A stretch of DNA of 64,000 nucleotides from Klebsiella michiganensis (lineage in GTDB: Bacteria > Pseudomonadota > Gammaproteobacteria > Enterobacterales > Enterobacteriaceae). Under the pieces are notes generated by a model. It saw nothing but the letters and a program-made list of their open reading frames with translations, was not told the DNA's origin and did not search any database. Of this stretch, positions 7,445-16,375 are shown piece by piece (positions within the stretch are counted from its first letter, which is position 1; every line of letters starts with the position of its first letter). A program made the position numbers and the translations under genes. The stretch covers positions 62,001 to 126,000 of the forward strand of contig NZ_PRDB01000005.1 of NCBI RefSeq assembly GCF_002925905.1, in the 5' to 3' direction.

Positions 7445-9979
7445 GTGAAAAATAACACTTCGGATATGACTCCCGTTTATTCGGCGATCGCGGCGCCAAC
7501 CGGCGGGATTTTATTATTGCCGACGGCGCTTTTTCTGCTGTACCAAAGCGGTATCGCGCGGGCGGAGGACTACTTTGATCCGGCGGCATTAGAATTTGCC
7601 AATCCGCAGCAAAAGACCGCTGATTTACACTATTTTGCTAAAGCTGGCGGCCAGCAGCCCGGGACATACCCGGTCAGCATTTGGGTGAATAACCAGGAGA
7701 TAGCCCAGGGCGAGGTGACATTTGTCGACAGCAACGGCGAACTGCGGCCGCAGTTAACCCCGGCGCAGCTGGCGGAATATGGCGTCAACGTCAGCGCTTT
7801 CCCGGCGTTTAATACCCTGCATGAGGGAGAAACGTTTACTCGCATCGAGCGCTACATCCCCGATGCCAGCAGCCGTTTTGATTTCGCCACTCAGCGTCTG
7901 AACTTAAGTATTCCCCAGGCGGCCATGAACGCCCAAAGCCGCGGATACGTGGATCCGGCACGCTGGGATGATGGTATCCCGGCGGCGTTTGTTAACTATA
8001 ACCTGACCGGGTCGCAAACCCGGCAGACGGATGACAGCAGCCGCTCCAGCTACCTGAATCTACGCAGCGGGGTTAACCTCGGTGCCTGGCGCCTGCGTAA
8101 CGTCTCGTCGATGGAGTATGACCGGACCCGGCGCTGGAATTCACAGAGTACCTGGCTACAGCGCGACCTGAAGTCACTCAAAAGCCTGCTGCGGATGGGC
8201 GATACCTTTACGACCGGCGACGTTTTCGACAGCGTGCAGTTTCGCGGCGTTCAGCTGATGTCCGATGATGAAATGCTGCCGGATAGCCAGCGCGGCTTCG
8301 CCCCGACGATCCGCGGAATGGCGCACAGCAACGCCAAAGTCACCATCTCCCAGCATGGCTACGTTATCTATGAAACGTTCGTCTCGCCGGGGGCGTTTGC
8401 GATAAACGACCTCTATCCAACGGCGCAAAGCGGCGATCTCGAGGTGCAGGTAAAAGAGAGCGATGGTTCGGTGCGGACCTTTACCCAGCCCTTTTCAGCC
8501 GTCCCGTTTATGCTGCGGGAAGGACGCGTGAAATTCAGCCTGAGCGCCGGACGCTACCATTCGGAGCAGAGCCAGGCGCGCTCGCCGACGTTTTTGCAGG
8601 GTACGCTCTTTTATGGGCTACCGGCTGAATTCACGCTCTACGGCGGTAGCCAGCTGGCGCAGGATTACCAGTCGTGGTCGCTCGGCGTCGGGCGCGGTTT
8701 TGGCGAGCTCGGATCGCTTGGAGGCGATGCGACATGGGCGAACACCACGACGCCGTCGGGAAAGCGCTCGTCCGGCCATTCGGTACGGGTGCAGTACCAG
8801 AAGGATTTTGCCGGCACCGGCACCTCATTTAGCCTCGCCAGCTATCGCTACTCCTCAGGCGGTTATTACGACTTCAGCGAAGCCAGCGCGCTTGAGAGCC
8901 GCAATGGCCTGCTGGATAACAAGCGCAGCCGCGAAGAGGTCTCCCTTTCTCAGGCATTTGGCGGCATGAGCAGCCTGGCGATTTCCGCCTGGTCGCAGAA
9001 GTACTGGCACCGCCAGAGCCGCGATGAAACGATCCATCTCGGTTTTTACAGCGCCTGGCGAGGCGTTTCGTGGGGCGTGGGTTATTACTACACCCAGTCA
9101 TCCGATCGCCAAAAAGACGATCGCTCGTGGTCCTTGAACCTGAGCATTCCGCTTGGCGGCCCGCTGTCCGAGAGCGCGGTTAGCTACAGCACCACCTCCG
9201 ACAATAACGGACGCACCTCGCAGCAGGCGTCGCTGTACGGTTCGCTTCCGCGCAATCCCAATCTCTACTACTCCCTTCAGCAGGGCTACGTTAACGGCGG
9301 CCAGGGCAGCAACAGCAGCGCATCGCTCGATTACCACGGCGGCTATGGAACCGCGCAGCTCGGCTATCGCCGCGATAGCGCAAGCCATCAGCTGACCTGG
9401 GGCGCATCGGGGTCCATCGTCGCCCATCCTCATGGCGTGACGCTGGGTCAGACCGTCGGCGAAAGCTTTGCCATCGTACGCGCGCCGGGAGCCGCCGACG
9501 TGGCGATTCAGAACGGCAGCAACGTGCATACCGACTGGCGGGGCTATGCGGTGGTGCCCTCGCTGACGGCGTATCGCAAAAACACCATTACGCTCGATAC
9601 CGAATCGCTGGCCGACGATGCCGATGTTGAACTTGAAGGGCAGACGGTGATCCCCGGCGGCGGGGCGGTGGTGCAGGCAAACTATCAGACCCACATCGGC
9701 AGCCGCGTGCTGTTTACCCTCAGCGATAGCCACGGCCCGCTGCCGTTCGGCACCAGCGTTCGCTTGCGTAAAGCAGAAGACGATCGGGGCGCGGTGCCGG
9801 GCGGCATGGTGGCGGATGGCGGGCAGGTCTATCTGAGCGGTATTCCGCAAGAAGGGACGCTCGATGCCGCCTGGAACGCTGACAATATCTCACGGAGATG
9901 CGCGCTGCATTTCCATCTTACCGATACCGTACAGCAGGGGCAGAGTCCGGTTAAAACCGTCTCTGGCCTCTGCCAGTAG
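7445..9979 (+). CDS. Outer-membrane fimbrial usher
   Basis: 844 residues, the standard FimD/PapC length. The start is GTG at 7445 after a weak ribosome site; an uncleaved-looking N-terminal tail precedes a hydrophobic signal region (about 15-40). Then follow the N-terminal periplasmic domain (EFANPQQKTADLHYFAKAGG..), the 24-strand beta barrel with the plug segment, and the C-terminal domains ending in a cysteine-containing tail (RRCALHFH...GLCQ). It forms the pore through which chaperone-subunit complexes are assembled into the fibre. Intact. Confidence 0.93.
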   Translation: MKNNTSDMTPVYSAIAAPTGGILLLPTALFLLYQSGIARAEDYFDPAALEFANPQQKTADLHYFAKAGGQQPGTYPVSIWVNNQEIAQGEVTFVDSNGELRPQLTPAQLAEYGVNVSAFPAFNTLHEGETFTRIERYIPDASSRFDFATQRLNLSIPQAAMNAQSRGYVDPARWDDGIPAAFVNYNLTGSQTRQTDDSSRSSYLNLRSGVNLGAWRLRNVSSMEYDRTRRWNSQSTWLQRDLKSLKSLLRMGDTFTTGDVFDSVQFRGVQLMSDDEMLPDSQRGFAPTIRGMAHSNAKVTISQHGYVIYETFVSPGAFAINDLYPTAQSGDLEVQVKESDGSVRTFTQPFSAVPFMLREGRVKFSLSAGRYHSEQSQARSPTFLQGTLFYGLPAEFTLYGGSQLAQDYQSWSLGVGRGFGELGSLGGDATWANTTTPSGKRSSGHSVRVQYQKDFAGTGTSFSLASYRYSSGGYYDFSEASALESRNGLLDNKRSREEVSLSQAFGGMSSLAISAWSQKYWHRQSRDETIHLGFYSAWRGVSWGVGYYYTQSSDRQKDDRSWSLNLSIPLGGPLSESAVSYSTTSDNNGRTSQQASLYGSLPRNPNLYYSLQQGYVNGGQGSNSSASLDYHGGYGTAQLGYRRDSASHQLTWGASGSIVAHPHGVTLGQTVGESFAIVRAPGAADVAIQNGSNVHTDWRGYAVVPSLTAYRKNTITLDTESLADDADVELEGQTVIPGGGAVVQANYQTHIGSRVLFTLSDSHGPLPFGTSVRLRKAEDDRGAVPGGMVADGGQVYLSGIPQEGTLDAAWNADNISRRCALHFHLTDTVQQGQSPVKTVSGLCQ

Positions 9980-9997
9980 GTCTGCACAGAGGTGATT

Positions 9998-11092
9998 TTG
10001 CGCATAGTATCGTTTTTATTCCTGCTGATGGCGGGGATTTATAGCCACAGCGGCTGGGCGGAAACCTGCAGAGGAGATATCGGTCAGATGACCGTGAACG
10101 TCCAGAATATCAAGTACCTGCCCACGCTGCCGTTGAATACCCAGATGACCGGCATGATGGCGGATAACGGCAGCGGGATTCATTTCTCCTGCGATCTTCA
10201 GGTGCCGAAAGCGGCGGCAAAGCGTCTGGTTTATCGGCAGCTAAAAACGGCCTCAACGCCGCTGTCAATCGGCGGTCAGCACGTGTTCCCCTCCGCGCTG
10301 GACGGCATAGGATACTCGCTGGGCTTCCAGTGCAGCGGCGGCGCCGTTCGCTTTATTGATGGCAGCCATGCGGCCGGTAATGGGGAATCCGTGACGGTTT
10401 GCGACAGCAATGAGATGGCTAACCTGCTGAACCAGCAGCAGATTGTGGTGAAAGTCTTTGTGACGTTTTATAAGACCGGTAATGTCGCCCTGGTCAGCGG
10501 CAACCACGCAAACGTTCCGGCGCAGCCGCAGATTGGCGAACTCACTATCCAGCAGCAGGCCGACAGCCGCAGCGGTTTTGTCGCCAGCTCGCCGGTCACG
10601 CTCGATATGGCGGCGCTGAATGTCGATATCGGCAGCAGCGGCAGCTGTCAGGTTTCAACCGCGAATATTCACGTTAGCCTCGGCACGGTAAATAAAGCGG
10701 AGTTTAAGGGCAAAAACACCACCGGCGGCGTCGCGAAGCGCTTCTCCATACCGGTCTTCTGCTCCACGCCAACCGATATCCGCATCGGCTTTTTTGGCGT
10801 CACCTCGCCATCCGGGGGAACGGATACTCTGGCGCTAAGTAAAGCAAACGCCTCCGCGAGCGGTGTGGGCGTCAGGCTCACCTACGGCAATAACAGTGCC
10901 CCAGCGCCCGCCGCCGGAACCGGCGTCAAAATCAATGAGGCCAGTAACTTACCTGTACTCAAGCGGATTACCGCCAGCAGCGCGGGGGCGGCGGAAAATA
11001 TCAACTTTAACGCCCAGTACGTACAGACGGATGACGCGGTAACCGCCGGTACCGCCAATAGCATGGTGACATTTGCGCTGGAGTATAACTGA
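9998..11092 (+). CDS. Fimbrial tip adhesin, two-domain
   Basis: About 364 residues. After a signal peptide ending HSGWAETC, an N-terminal domain (to about residue 190, cysteine pairs CRGD..SCDL and QCSG..VCDS) is joined to a C-terminal pilin domain with GSCQV...FCSTP cysteines and the final VTFALEYN donor-strand motif. This lectin-plus-pilin layout is that of FimH-like tip adhesins. I chose TTG at 9998 because AGAGG ends 5 bases before it; the in-frame GTG at 9992 lies inside that ribosome site. The gene follows the usher by 18 bases. No minor subunit genes are present. The receptor cannot be predicted. Confidence 0.8.
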   Translation: MRIVSFLFLLMAGIYSHSGWAETCRGDIGQMTVNVQNIKYLPTLPLNTQMTGMMADNGSGIHFSCDLQVPKAAAKRLVYRQLKTASTPLSIGGQHVFPSALDGIGYSLGFQCSGGAVRFIDGSHAAGNGESVTVCDSNEMANLLNQQQIVVKVFVTFYKTGNVALVSGNHANVPAQPQIGELTIQQQADSRSGFVASSPVTLDMAALNVDIGSSGSCQVSTANIHVSLGTVNKAEFKGKNTTGGVAKRFSIPVFCSTPTDIRIGFFGVTSPSGGTDTLALSKANASASGVGVRLTYGNNSAPAPAAGTGVKINEASNLPVLKRITASSAGAAENINFNAQYVQTDDAVTAGTANSMVTFALEYN

Positions 11093-11227
11093 CCGTCGCT
11101 TTCGCGCTGTCGCTCACAAAAAAGAGAAGTCATAACGATTTTTCGCACGGCGAGCGGATCGGTACGCTATCAATGATCGAGAGATTAAGCGGCTGTCCGG
11201 GAATATTTTTGTGCGGGAAAATCGATA

Positions 11228-12022
11228 ATGAAAATCGCCTTTGGGGAGCTTAAGCCACTATTGCAGGCGCAGCGGATTTTTGTCGGCGGGCAGACGCTGG
11301 CCTGTAGCCACGCCTTTTACCGTGACGACCTGCCGATTGAGATACCGGAAAACTTAGCCACCGAGGCCTATACCACCTACTGGGGGCGCTGCGGCGAACG
11401 GCTGGCCTCGCTGGGCGCCTTTAGCTATACGCGAACCCTGCTGCCGGCGCTGATTAACGTGGGGCGCTACACGTCGATTGCCGATCGGTTACAGGTGCTC
11501 GGCGACCGACATCCCCTGGAGTGGGCCAGCGCCAGCCCGGTGTTTTATGCCCATCATTCCGGCGTGATGGCGACGCTGGCCGCCGATAGCGGCAGGACCA
11601 ACCAGTTTTATCCTTTTGCAAAAACGCCCCGGCCGATAACCATCGGCAACGATGTGTGGATTGGCCAGAATGTCACCCTGGCGCAGGGGATCACTATTGG
11701 CGATGGGGCTGTCATTGCCGCCAACGCGCTGGTGGTCAAAGACGTCGCACCGTACGCCATCGTCGGCGGTAATCCCGCGAAGATCATCCGCATGCGCTTT
11801 AGCGAGGCGATTATTGAGCAGCTGATGGCGCTACGCTGGTGGCGTTACTCCGCCCAGGATATTGCCGGGTATCCGGTTAATCAGGTTGAGCGCTTTTGCG
11901 AGCAGCTTGCCGGGCGGGTGGCCGAAGGAACGATGCCGCCTTTCTCGCCGCCGGTATTGACGATATCCATGATTAAAGATTTTATAAACAATAAACAGCA
12001 TCCGCTGCGCAGCGCGGTGTAA
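11228..12022 (+). CDS. CatB-like hexapeptide-repeat acetyltransferase
   Basis: 264 residues. The centre has left-handed beta-helix hexapeptide repeats (ITIGNDVWIGQNVTLAQGITIGDGAVIAANALVVKDVAPYAIVGGNPAKIIRMRF), the hallmark of xenobiotic/chloramphenicol acetyltransferases (CatB/VatD) and related sugar O-acetyltransferases. The WWRYSAQDI helix after it is typical of the CatB branch. It would transfer acetyl from acetyl-CoA to a hydroxyl acceptor in the cytoplasm. It lies 135 bases after the fimbrial adhesin on the same strand, so it may modify a surface molecule, but it may equally be an unrelated gene. Drug resistance should not be inferred from the family name. Confidence 0.75.
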   Translation: MKIAFGELKPLLQAQRIFVGGQTLACSHAFYRDDLPIEIPENLATEAYTTYWGRCGERLASLGAFSYTRTLLPALINVGRYTSIADRLQVLGDRHPLEWASASPVFYAHHSGVMATLAADSGRTNQFYPFAKTPRPITIGNDVWIGQNVTLAQGITIGDGAVIAANALVVKDVAPYAIVGGNPAKIIRMRFSEAIIEQLMALRWWRYSAQDIAGYPVNQVERFCEQLAGRVAEGTMPPFSPPVLTISMIKDFINNKQHPLRSAV

Positions 12023-12057
12023 TCATAAACGGTTCACATTTGAACAAGGATATAACG

Positions 12058-12831
12058 ATGAAGTTGAAGTCAGGTCTTGTTTTCGTCATCGCTGCCGTCG
12101 CCTTTGGCGCCCAGGCGCGCGACATGAACAGCATTCAACAAAGCGGTGAACTTAAAGTCGGCGTCCCGGGCGATTACGCGCCGCTGGCGTTTCATAATAA
12201 AGCCGGGGAGCTGGTGGGCTACGATGTTGATATGGCGAAAGATCTCGGCAAGCGGCTTGGGCTAAAGGTGAGCTTTGTGACGACCAGCTGGCCCACGCTC
12301 TCCGCCGACCTGAAGGCCGATAAGTTTGATATCGCCATGGGCGGGGTGACGGAAACCGCAGCGCGGGCGAAGGATTTCGCGTTAAGCCAGCCGGTGGTGC
12401 CGAACGGCAAGATTGCGCTGGCTAACTGCGCGGCGGCGCCGGCGCTCGGTAGCCTGGAAAAAATCGACCAGCCAAACGTGAAGGTGGTGGTGAATCCGGG
12501 CGGCACCAACCAAAGCTTTGTCGATGAACATATCAAGCAGGCGCAGATTATTCGGGTGAAAAACAATATCGATAACCTTGAAGCGCTGCGGCAGAAAACG
12601 GCGGATATGATGGTGACCGACCTGATTGAGGGCGTCTATTACCAGAGCAATGAGCCGGGCGTGTTTTGCGTGGCCAATGAGCAGCCGTTCCCGGGCACCG
12701 CCAGCTTCAAAGTCTATATGATGAATAAAGATAACCCGCAGCTGCTGGACAAGGTTAACCAGTGGCTGGCCAGCCAGGACAAAAACGTGCTGAAACAGAA
12801 GTGGCGCATTCATGACCAGCTAAAACCATAA
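12058..12831 (+). CDS. Periplasmic cyclohexadienyl dehydratase-like protein (PheC family)
   Basis: About 257 residues. The start chosen is ATG 12058 (MKLKSGLVFVIAAVAFGAQA signal peptide), with AAGGA 7-8 bases upstream; an earlier in-frame TTG at 12040 would spoil the signal sequence. The fold is that of a type II amino-acid-binding protein, but details match PheC of Pseudomonas: GDYAPLAFHN, the TSWPTLSADLKADKFDIAM block, KIDQPNVKVVVNPGGTNQSF and TDLIEG. The lysine in PNGKIA and the glutamate in TDxIE correspond to residues described as catalytic in PheC. PheC converts prephenate or arogenate to phenylpyruvate or phenylalanine in the periplasm. No ABC permease genes adjoin it, which favours an enzyme over a transport receptor. 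Confidence 0.72.
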   Translation: MKLKSGLVFVIAAVAFGAQARDMNSIQQSGELKVGVPGDYAPLAFHNKAGELVGYDVDMAKDLGKRLGLKVSFVTTSWPTLSADLKADKFDIAMGGVTETAARAKDFALSQPVVPNGKIALANCAAAPALGSLEKIDQPNVKVVVNPGGTNQSFVDEHIKQAQIIRVKNNIDNLEALRQKTADMMVTDLIEGVYYQSNEPGVFCVANEQPFPGTASFKVYMMNKDNPQLLDKVNQWLASQDKNVLKQKWRIHDQLKP

Positions 12832-12870
12832 AGCAATAAAGGTTTTCTATGCGGGTGTGGCGGAAGATAA

Positions 12871-13791
12871 TCAGCGCATCGGGTCTTCCGCCAGCACATC
12901 GTGAAGCAGCCAGTCATAAAACACCTTCACTTCCGGGCGCATGACCGCATGCTGGGGCGTCACAATATAGTAGGACCAGGTGAGCGGCCAGCGGCGGGCC
13001 GGGTGTAGCTGAACGAGCTGGCCGGTGGCGAGGAGCTGTTGTACCAGCGCCCGGCGAACAATAGCGACGCCGCGCCCGCTGAGCGCGGCCAGGATGACCG
13101 CCGACGTTGAGTTAATATGCAACCCGCTATCGCGCGCCGTTGGCGCCTGAGCCGCCTCCAGCACTTCCGCCCATGATGGAAAGCTGGCGCCGGGATAGGG
13201 CGTATCATCATGAATCAGCTTTTGCGTCGCCAGCCACTCGCCGCAGGCGGTTTTGTCTGCCGGGACGATTCGCGGGCTGCATACCAGCACCGCTTCTTCA
13301 TCCATCAGCCAGGTTTTATCGACCCCGGGCCAGTCGCCGCGACCGCAGCGAACCGCCAAATCCGCTTCGCCGTGGGCCACATCCATCAGCTTTTCCGTAA
13401 CGTTGAGACGCAGGTCGATATTATCATGGACTTCAGAGAAGCGGTTTAAGCGCTCCATCAGCCAGTTCATCATCAGCACCTGCGAGGCGGTAATCACCAC
13501 CACGGAACGCGCCCGGCGGCCGCGAAGCTTATTCAGTCCGCTCTCCAGCTTATCCAGCCCCTGAGTAATATCCTGCAGCGCCGCCTGCGCTTCGCTCACC
13601 AGGGTGAGACGCTCTTTACCGCTACGGGTACGGTGCAGCAGCGGATGGCCGACCCACTCTTCCAGCGCCCTGACCAGCTGCCCGACGGCGGCGGGCGTCA
13701 CGCCCAGCTCGCGCGCCGCGCCGGTAAAGCTACCGTGGCGGGCGGTGGCTTCAAATGCGTGAAGCCATTTCAGTCGGTTAAGCGATCGCAT
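12871..13791 (-). CDS. LysR-family regulator (GcvA-like)
   Basis: 306 residues from the chosen ATG at 13791 (MRSLNRLKWLHAFEATARHGSFTGAARELGVTPAAVGQLVRALEEWVG), where GGGGGAT stands 6-8 bases upstream. The open frame extends 15 codons further, but without a ribosome site. Residues about 5-65 are the winged HTH and the rest the substrate-binding domain. The 'RSLNRLKWLHAFEATARHGSFT' opening is typical of the GcvA/AmpR branch. It is divergent from the short-chain dehydrogenase and MFS genes (142-bp gap), the usual layout for LysR control. The inducer is unknown. Its end is convergent with the PheC-like gene. Confidence 0.85.
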   Translation of the reverse strand: MRSLNRLKWLHAFEATARHGSFTGAARELGVTPAAVGQLVRALEEWVGHPLLHRTRSGKERLTLVSEAQAALQDITQGLDKLESGLNKLRGRRARSVVVITASQVLMMNWLMERLNRFSEVHDNIDLRLNVTEKLMDVAHGEADLAVRCGRGDWPGVDKTWLMDEEAVLVCSPRIVPADKTACGEWLATQKLIHDDTPYPGASFPSWAEVLEAAQAPTARDSGLHINSTSAVILAALSGRGVAIVRRALVQQLLATGQLVQLHPARRWPLTWSYYIVTPQHAVMRPEVKVFYDWLLHDVLAEDPMR

Positions 13792-13933
13792 GGTGAATAT
13801 CCCCCAGTGAATTTGCGTCTCAGTATAGGCCATCAAGATAGATTTTCTTTGTCGCTTGGCTATTTCTTCTCATTCGTCAGCGCGCTGCAGGAAAGGCATG
13901 CTTAGGCTACACAAATCAAGCGTGAAGAGGTGA

Positions 13934-14713
13934 ATGATGAATACGGCGTTTATGGGGAAAAAACTGTTAGTGGTTGGCGGGACCAGCGGTATGGGGCTGG
14001 CGACGGCCAAACGGGTGGTGGAGAATGGCGGCAGCGTGGTGCTGGTGGGCAATCGTCGGCAGAAGGCCGAACAGGCGCGTCAGGCGCTGGCGGCAGCGGG
14101 GAAGGTGGATGTTATCGTCGCTGACCTGACGAGCGAAAGCGGTATGCAGCAGGTTATGGCCGCTATTAACGCGGAACATCAGGATATCAGCCTGCTGGTC
14201 AACGCCGCCGGCGTTTTCTTCCCGAAGCCGTTTATCGAACATGAAATGGCTGACTACGATCGGTATATGCATCTCAACCGCGCGACGTTTTTTATCACCC
14301 GCGAGGTGGTGCGCAATATGCTGGCTAATGGCATCAAAGGTTCGATTGTGAATATCGGCTCGATGTGGGCGCAGCAGGCCATCGGCGCAACGCCGTCTTC
14401 AGCCTACTCCATGGCGAAAGCGGGTCTGCATGCGCTGACCAAAAATCTGGCGATTGAGCTGGGCGGCAGCGGGATTCGGGTCAATGCGGTATCGCCGGCG
14501 GTGGTGCATACGCCGATATATGAAGGGTTTATCCCTAAAGAGGATGTGAAGGAAGTGATGAACAGCTTTGACGGCTTCCATCCTATTGGCCGCGTCGGCA
14601 CGCCTGATGATATCGCGCAAACCGTGGCGTTTCTGCTCAGCGATAGCACCCGCTGGGTGACCGGCGCGGTTTGGGATATTGATGGCGGCGTGATGGCTGG
14701 TCGTCATGCCTGA
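13934..14713 (+). CDS. Short-chain dehydrogenase/reductase (SDR)
   Basis: 259 residues, classical SDR. The cofactor motif is GGTSGMGLA near residue 15, NAAG sits at about 90, serine of the triad is in GSMWAQQ, and YSMAK holds the catalytic tyrosine and lysine. The C-terminal [11 protein letters not shown] is standard. AAGAGGTGA gives a strong ribosome site before ATG-ATG at 13934. The substrate is unknown. It is the first gene after the divergent LysR regulator and is followed 63 bases later by an MFS exporter, so the three probably form one response unit. Confidence 0.88.
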   Translation: MMNTAFMGKKLLVVGGTSGMGLATAKRVVENGGSVVLVGNRRQKAEQARQALAAAGKVDVIVADLTSESGMQQVMAAINAEHQDISLLVNAAGVFFPKPFIEHEMADYDRYMHLNRATFFITREVVRNMLANGIKGSIVNIGSMWAQQAIGATPSSAYSMAKAGLHALTKNLAIELGGSGIRVNAVSPAVVHTPIYEGFIPKEDVKEVMNSFDGFHPIGRVGTPDDIAQTVAFLLSDSTRWVTGAVWDIDGGVMAGRHA

Positions 14714-14776
14714 TTACGTTCATTATGTCAGTCAGGGTATTGGCATAATGCAAACGAATTCAGGATAAAGAGAGTC

Positions 14777-15970
14777 ATGAGCGCTGAGATAACGCTGCCC
14801 GTCGGACAGCAAAACCAAAATATTGTTCGCCTGGCGACGGCGCAGGCGCTCGCAGGGGCAAACTCGGTGGTGTTTTACGCCACCGGGGCGATTGTGGGCA
14901 ACGCCATCGCGCCCTCGCCGACGCTGGCCACGCTGCCCATCACCATATTTGTGCTGGGGATGGCGGCCTGTATTTTGCCGTTTGGCGCGCTGGCCAGAAG
15001 ACGCGGGCGCAAAACGGTCTTTATGGTCGGTACCGGCGCCGGCGTGTTGACGGGAGCGCTGGCGGCGCTGGCGGTCGCGATCGCTTCGTTCGGGCTGTTC
15101 TGTCTCGCGGCCTTTTTCGGCGGCGCCTATGCGGCGGTGGCGGTGTCCTTCCGCTTTGCCGCTACCGACGGCGTCAGCGGCGAGCGGCGCGCGCGGGCGC
15201 TCTCGCTGGTTATGGGCGGCGGCGTGGCGGCGGGGATCATCGGCCCGATGCTGGTGACCGCGACCATGAATTTGTGGCCGCCGCACACCTTTGCGATGAC
15301 CTTTATCGCTCAGGGGCTGGTGGCGGCGGTATCCGCGCTGGTCTTGCTGGGAGTAAAAACCCCCGAGCCGGCGGCGCAGGCCAAATCGGGCGGGCGCCCG
15401 CTGGGCGAAATCGTGCGCCAGCCGGGTTTTTCCCGGACGGTTTTTAGCGGCGCAATATCCTATATGGTGATGAACTTCCTGATGACCGCGGCGCCGCTTT
15501 CCATGCATATGCACGGGATCTCCCAGCAGGCGTCGAATCTGGGCATTCAGTGGCACGTGATCGCCATGTACGGTCCCGGATTTTTTACCGGCAAGCTGAT
15601 TAATCGCTTCGGCGCCCGGCGTATTAACGCGGCCGGTTTAGTTCTGCTGCTGCTGTCGGTGATGGTTGGCCTCGCCGGTATCGACGTGATGCACTACTGG
15701 CTGTCGCTGATCCTGCTGGGTATCGGCTGGAACTTCGGCTTTACCGGCGCGTCGGCGCAGATTATGGATTTCCACCGGCCGGAAGAGAAAACTCAGGTGC
15801 AATCGCTGAATGATTTTATTGTCTTCGGCGTCATGATGATTGGCTCATTTTCCTCGGGCGCGTTGATGAACCTCTTCGGCTGGAATGCCGTGCTGTGGGG
15901 ATCGCTGGTGCCGGTTGCGGTTGCGCTGATCGCATTGTTGGCAGGCCGACGCCCAACGCTAAGGGGTTAA
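14777..15970 (+). CDS. MFS transporter
   Basis: 397 residues with about 12 hydrophobic helices and the cytoplasmic loop 2-3 motif in the form GALARRRGRKTVFMVG. The loop between the two halves (KTPEPAAQAKSGGRPLGEIVRQ) is the usual charged linker. MFS proteins of this size move small molecules with proton exchange; the substrate is not readable. It shares direction with the SDR gene and probably its promoter. Length and topology are complete. Confidence 0.87.
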   Translation: MSAEITLPVGQQNQNIVRLATAQALAGANSVVFYATGAIVGNAIAPSPTLATLPITIFVLGMAACILPFGALARRRGRKTVFMVGTGAGVLTGALAALAVAIASFGLFCLAAFFGGAYAAVAVSFRFAATDGVSGERRARALSLVMGGGVAAGIIGPMLVTATMNLWPPHTFAMTFIAQGLVAAVSALVLLGVKTPEPAAQAKSGGRPLGEIVRQPGFSRTVFSGAISYMVMNFLMTAAPLSMHMHGISQQASNLGIQWHVIAMYGPGFFTGKLINRFGARRINAAGLVLLLLSVMVGLAGIDVMHYWLSLILLGIGWNFGFTGASAQIMDFHRPEEKTQVQSLNDFIVFGVMMIGSFSSGALMNLFGWNAVLWGSLVPVAVALIALLAGRRPTLRG

Positions 15971-16269
15971 TCCTCTTAGCTTTTCAAACGCAGGCGGAAT
16001 TATTTTTCCGCTTTTTACTTCTGCCGCGAGAGCAAATTTAAAATATGAATTGGTAGGGTGAGATTAAATTCATCTCTCTTTTTTACTGCTTAATGGAAAC
16101 ACGCTAATGTGAATCCTCTCATTAATGTTTTACCCGTTTATATAATAAGAGTGAATACATGGAAAACTGAGCAAAGAGGTGAGGTTTTTAGCCGCCGCGC
16201 GCAGCGCAGAATAATATAGTGATGATAGGGCGTGGTTATTATATCTATAGGCCCTGCCTGTCATCGGCT
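15971..16269. other. Intergenic region upstream of ccp
   Basis: About 300 bases, AT-rich (TTTAAAATATGAATTGG and similar) and with no plausible coding frame. It includes the 3' flank of the MFS gene (GCGGAATTATTTTTCCGC at about 15,994-16,011 is a short hairpin followed by TTTTTAC, a probable terminator). The rest is the distal promoter region of the peroxidase gene. Confidence 0.5.
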
Positions 16270-16283
16270 TTGACGCTAGTCAA
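16270..16283 (+). promoter_or_regulatory. FNR-like site upstream of ccp
   Basis: TTGACGCTAGTCAA is a perfect 5-4-5 dyad differing from the FNR consensus TTGAT-N4-ATCAA only at the symmetric inner bases. It is centred about 100 bases before the ccp start codon. E. coli yhjA/ccp is known to be FNR-activated, so anaerobic activation is expected here too. The transcription start was not located. Confidence 0.7.
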
Positions 16284-16375
16284 TATCCACGGCGCCGTCG
16301 CCGCTATGATGTTACGTGAAACTATAAATATAAAACGTCATTATCTCAGCTGCAATGCCTCAAAGGAATGATCTC

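Noticed and set aside
11228..12022. Chloramphenicol resistance gene
   Set aside because: The hexapeptide fold is shared with many sugar acetyltransferases; nothing indicates drug specificity or a mobile context.
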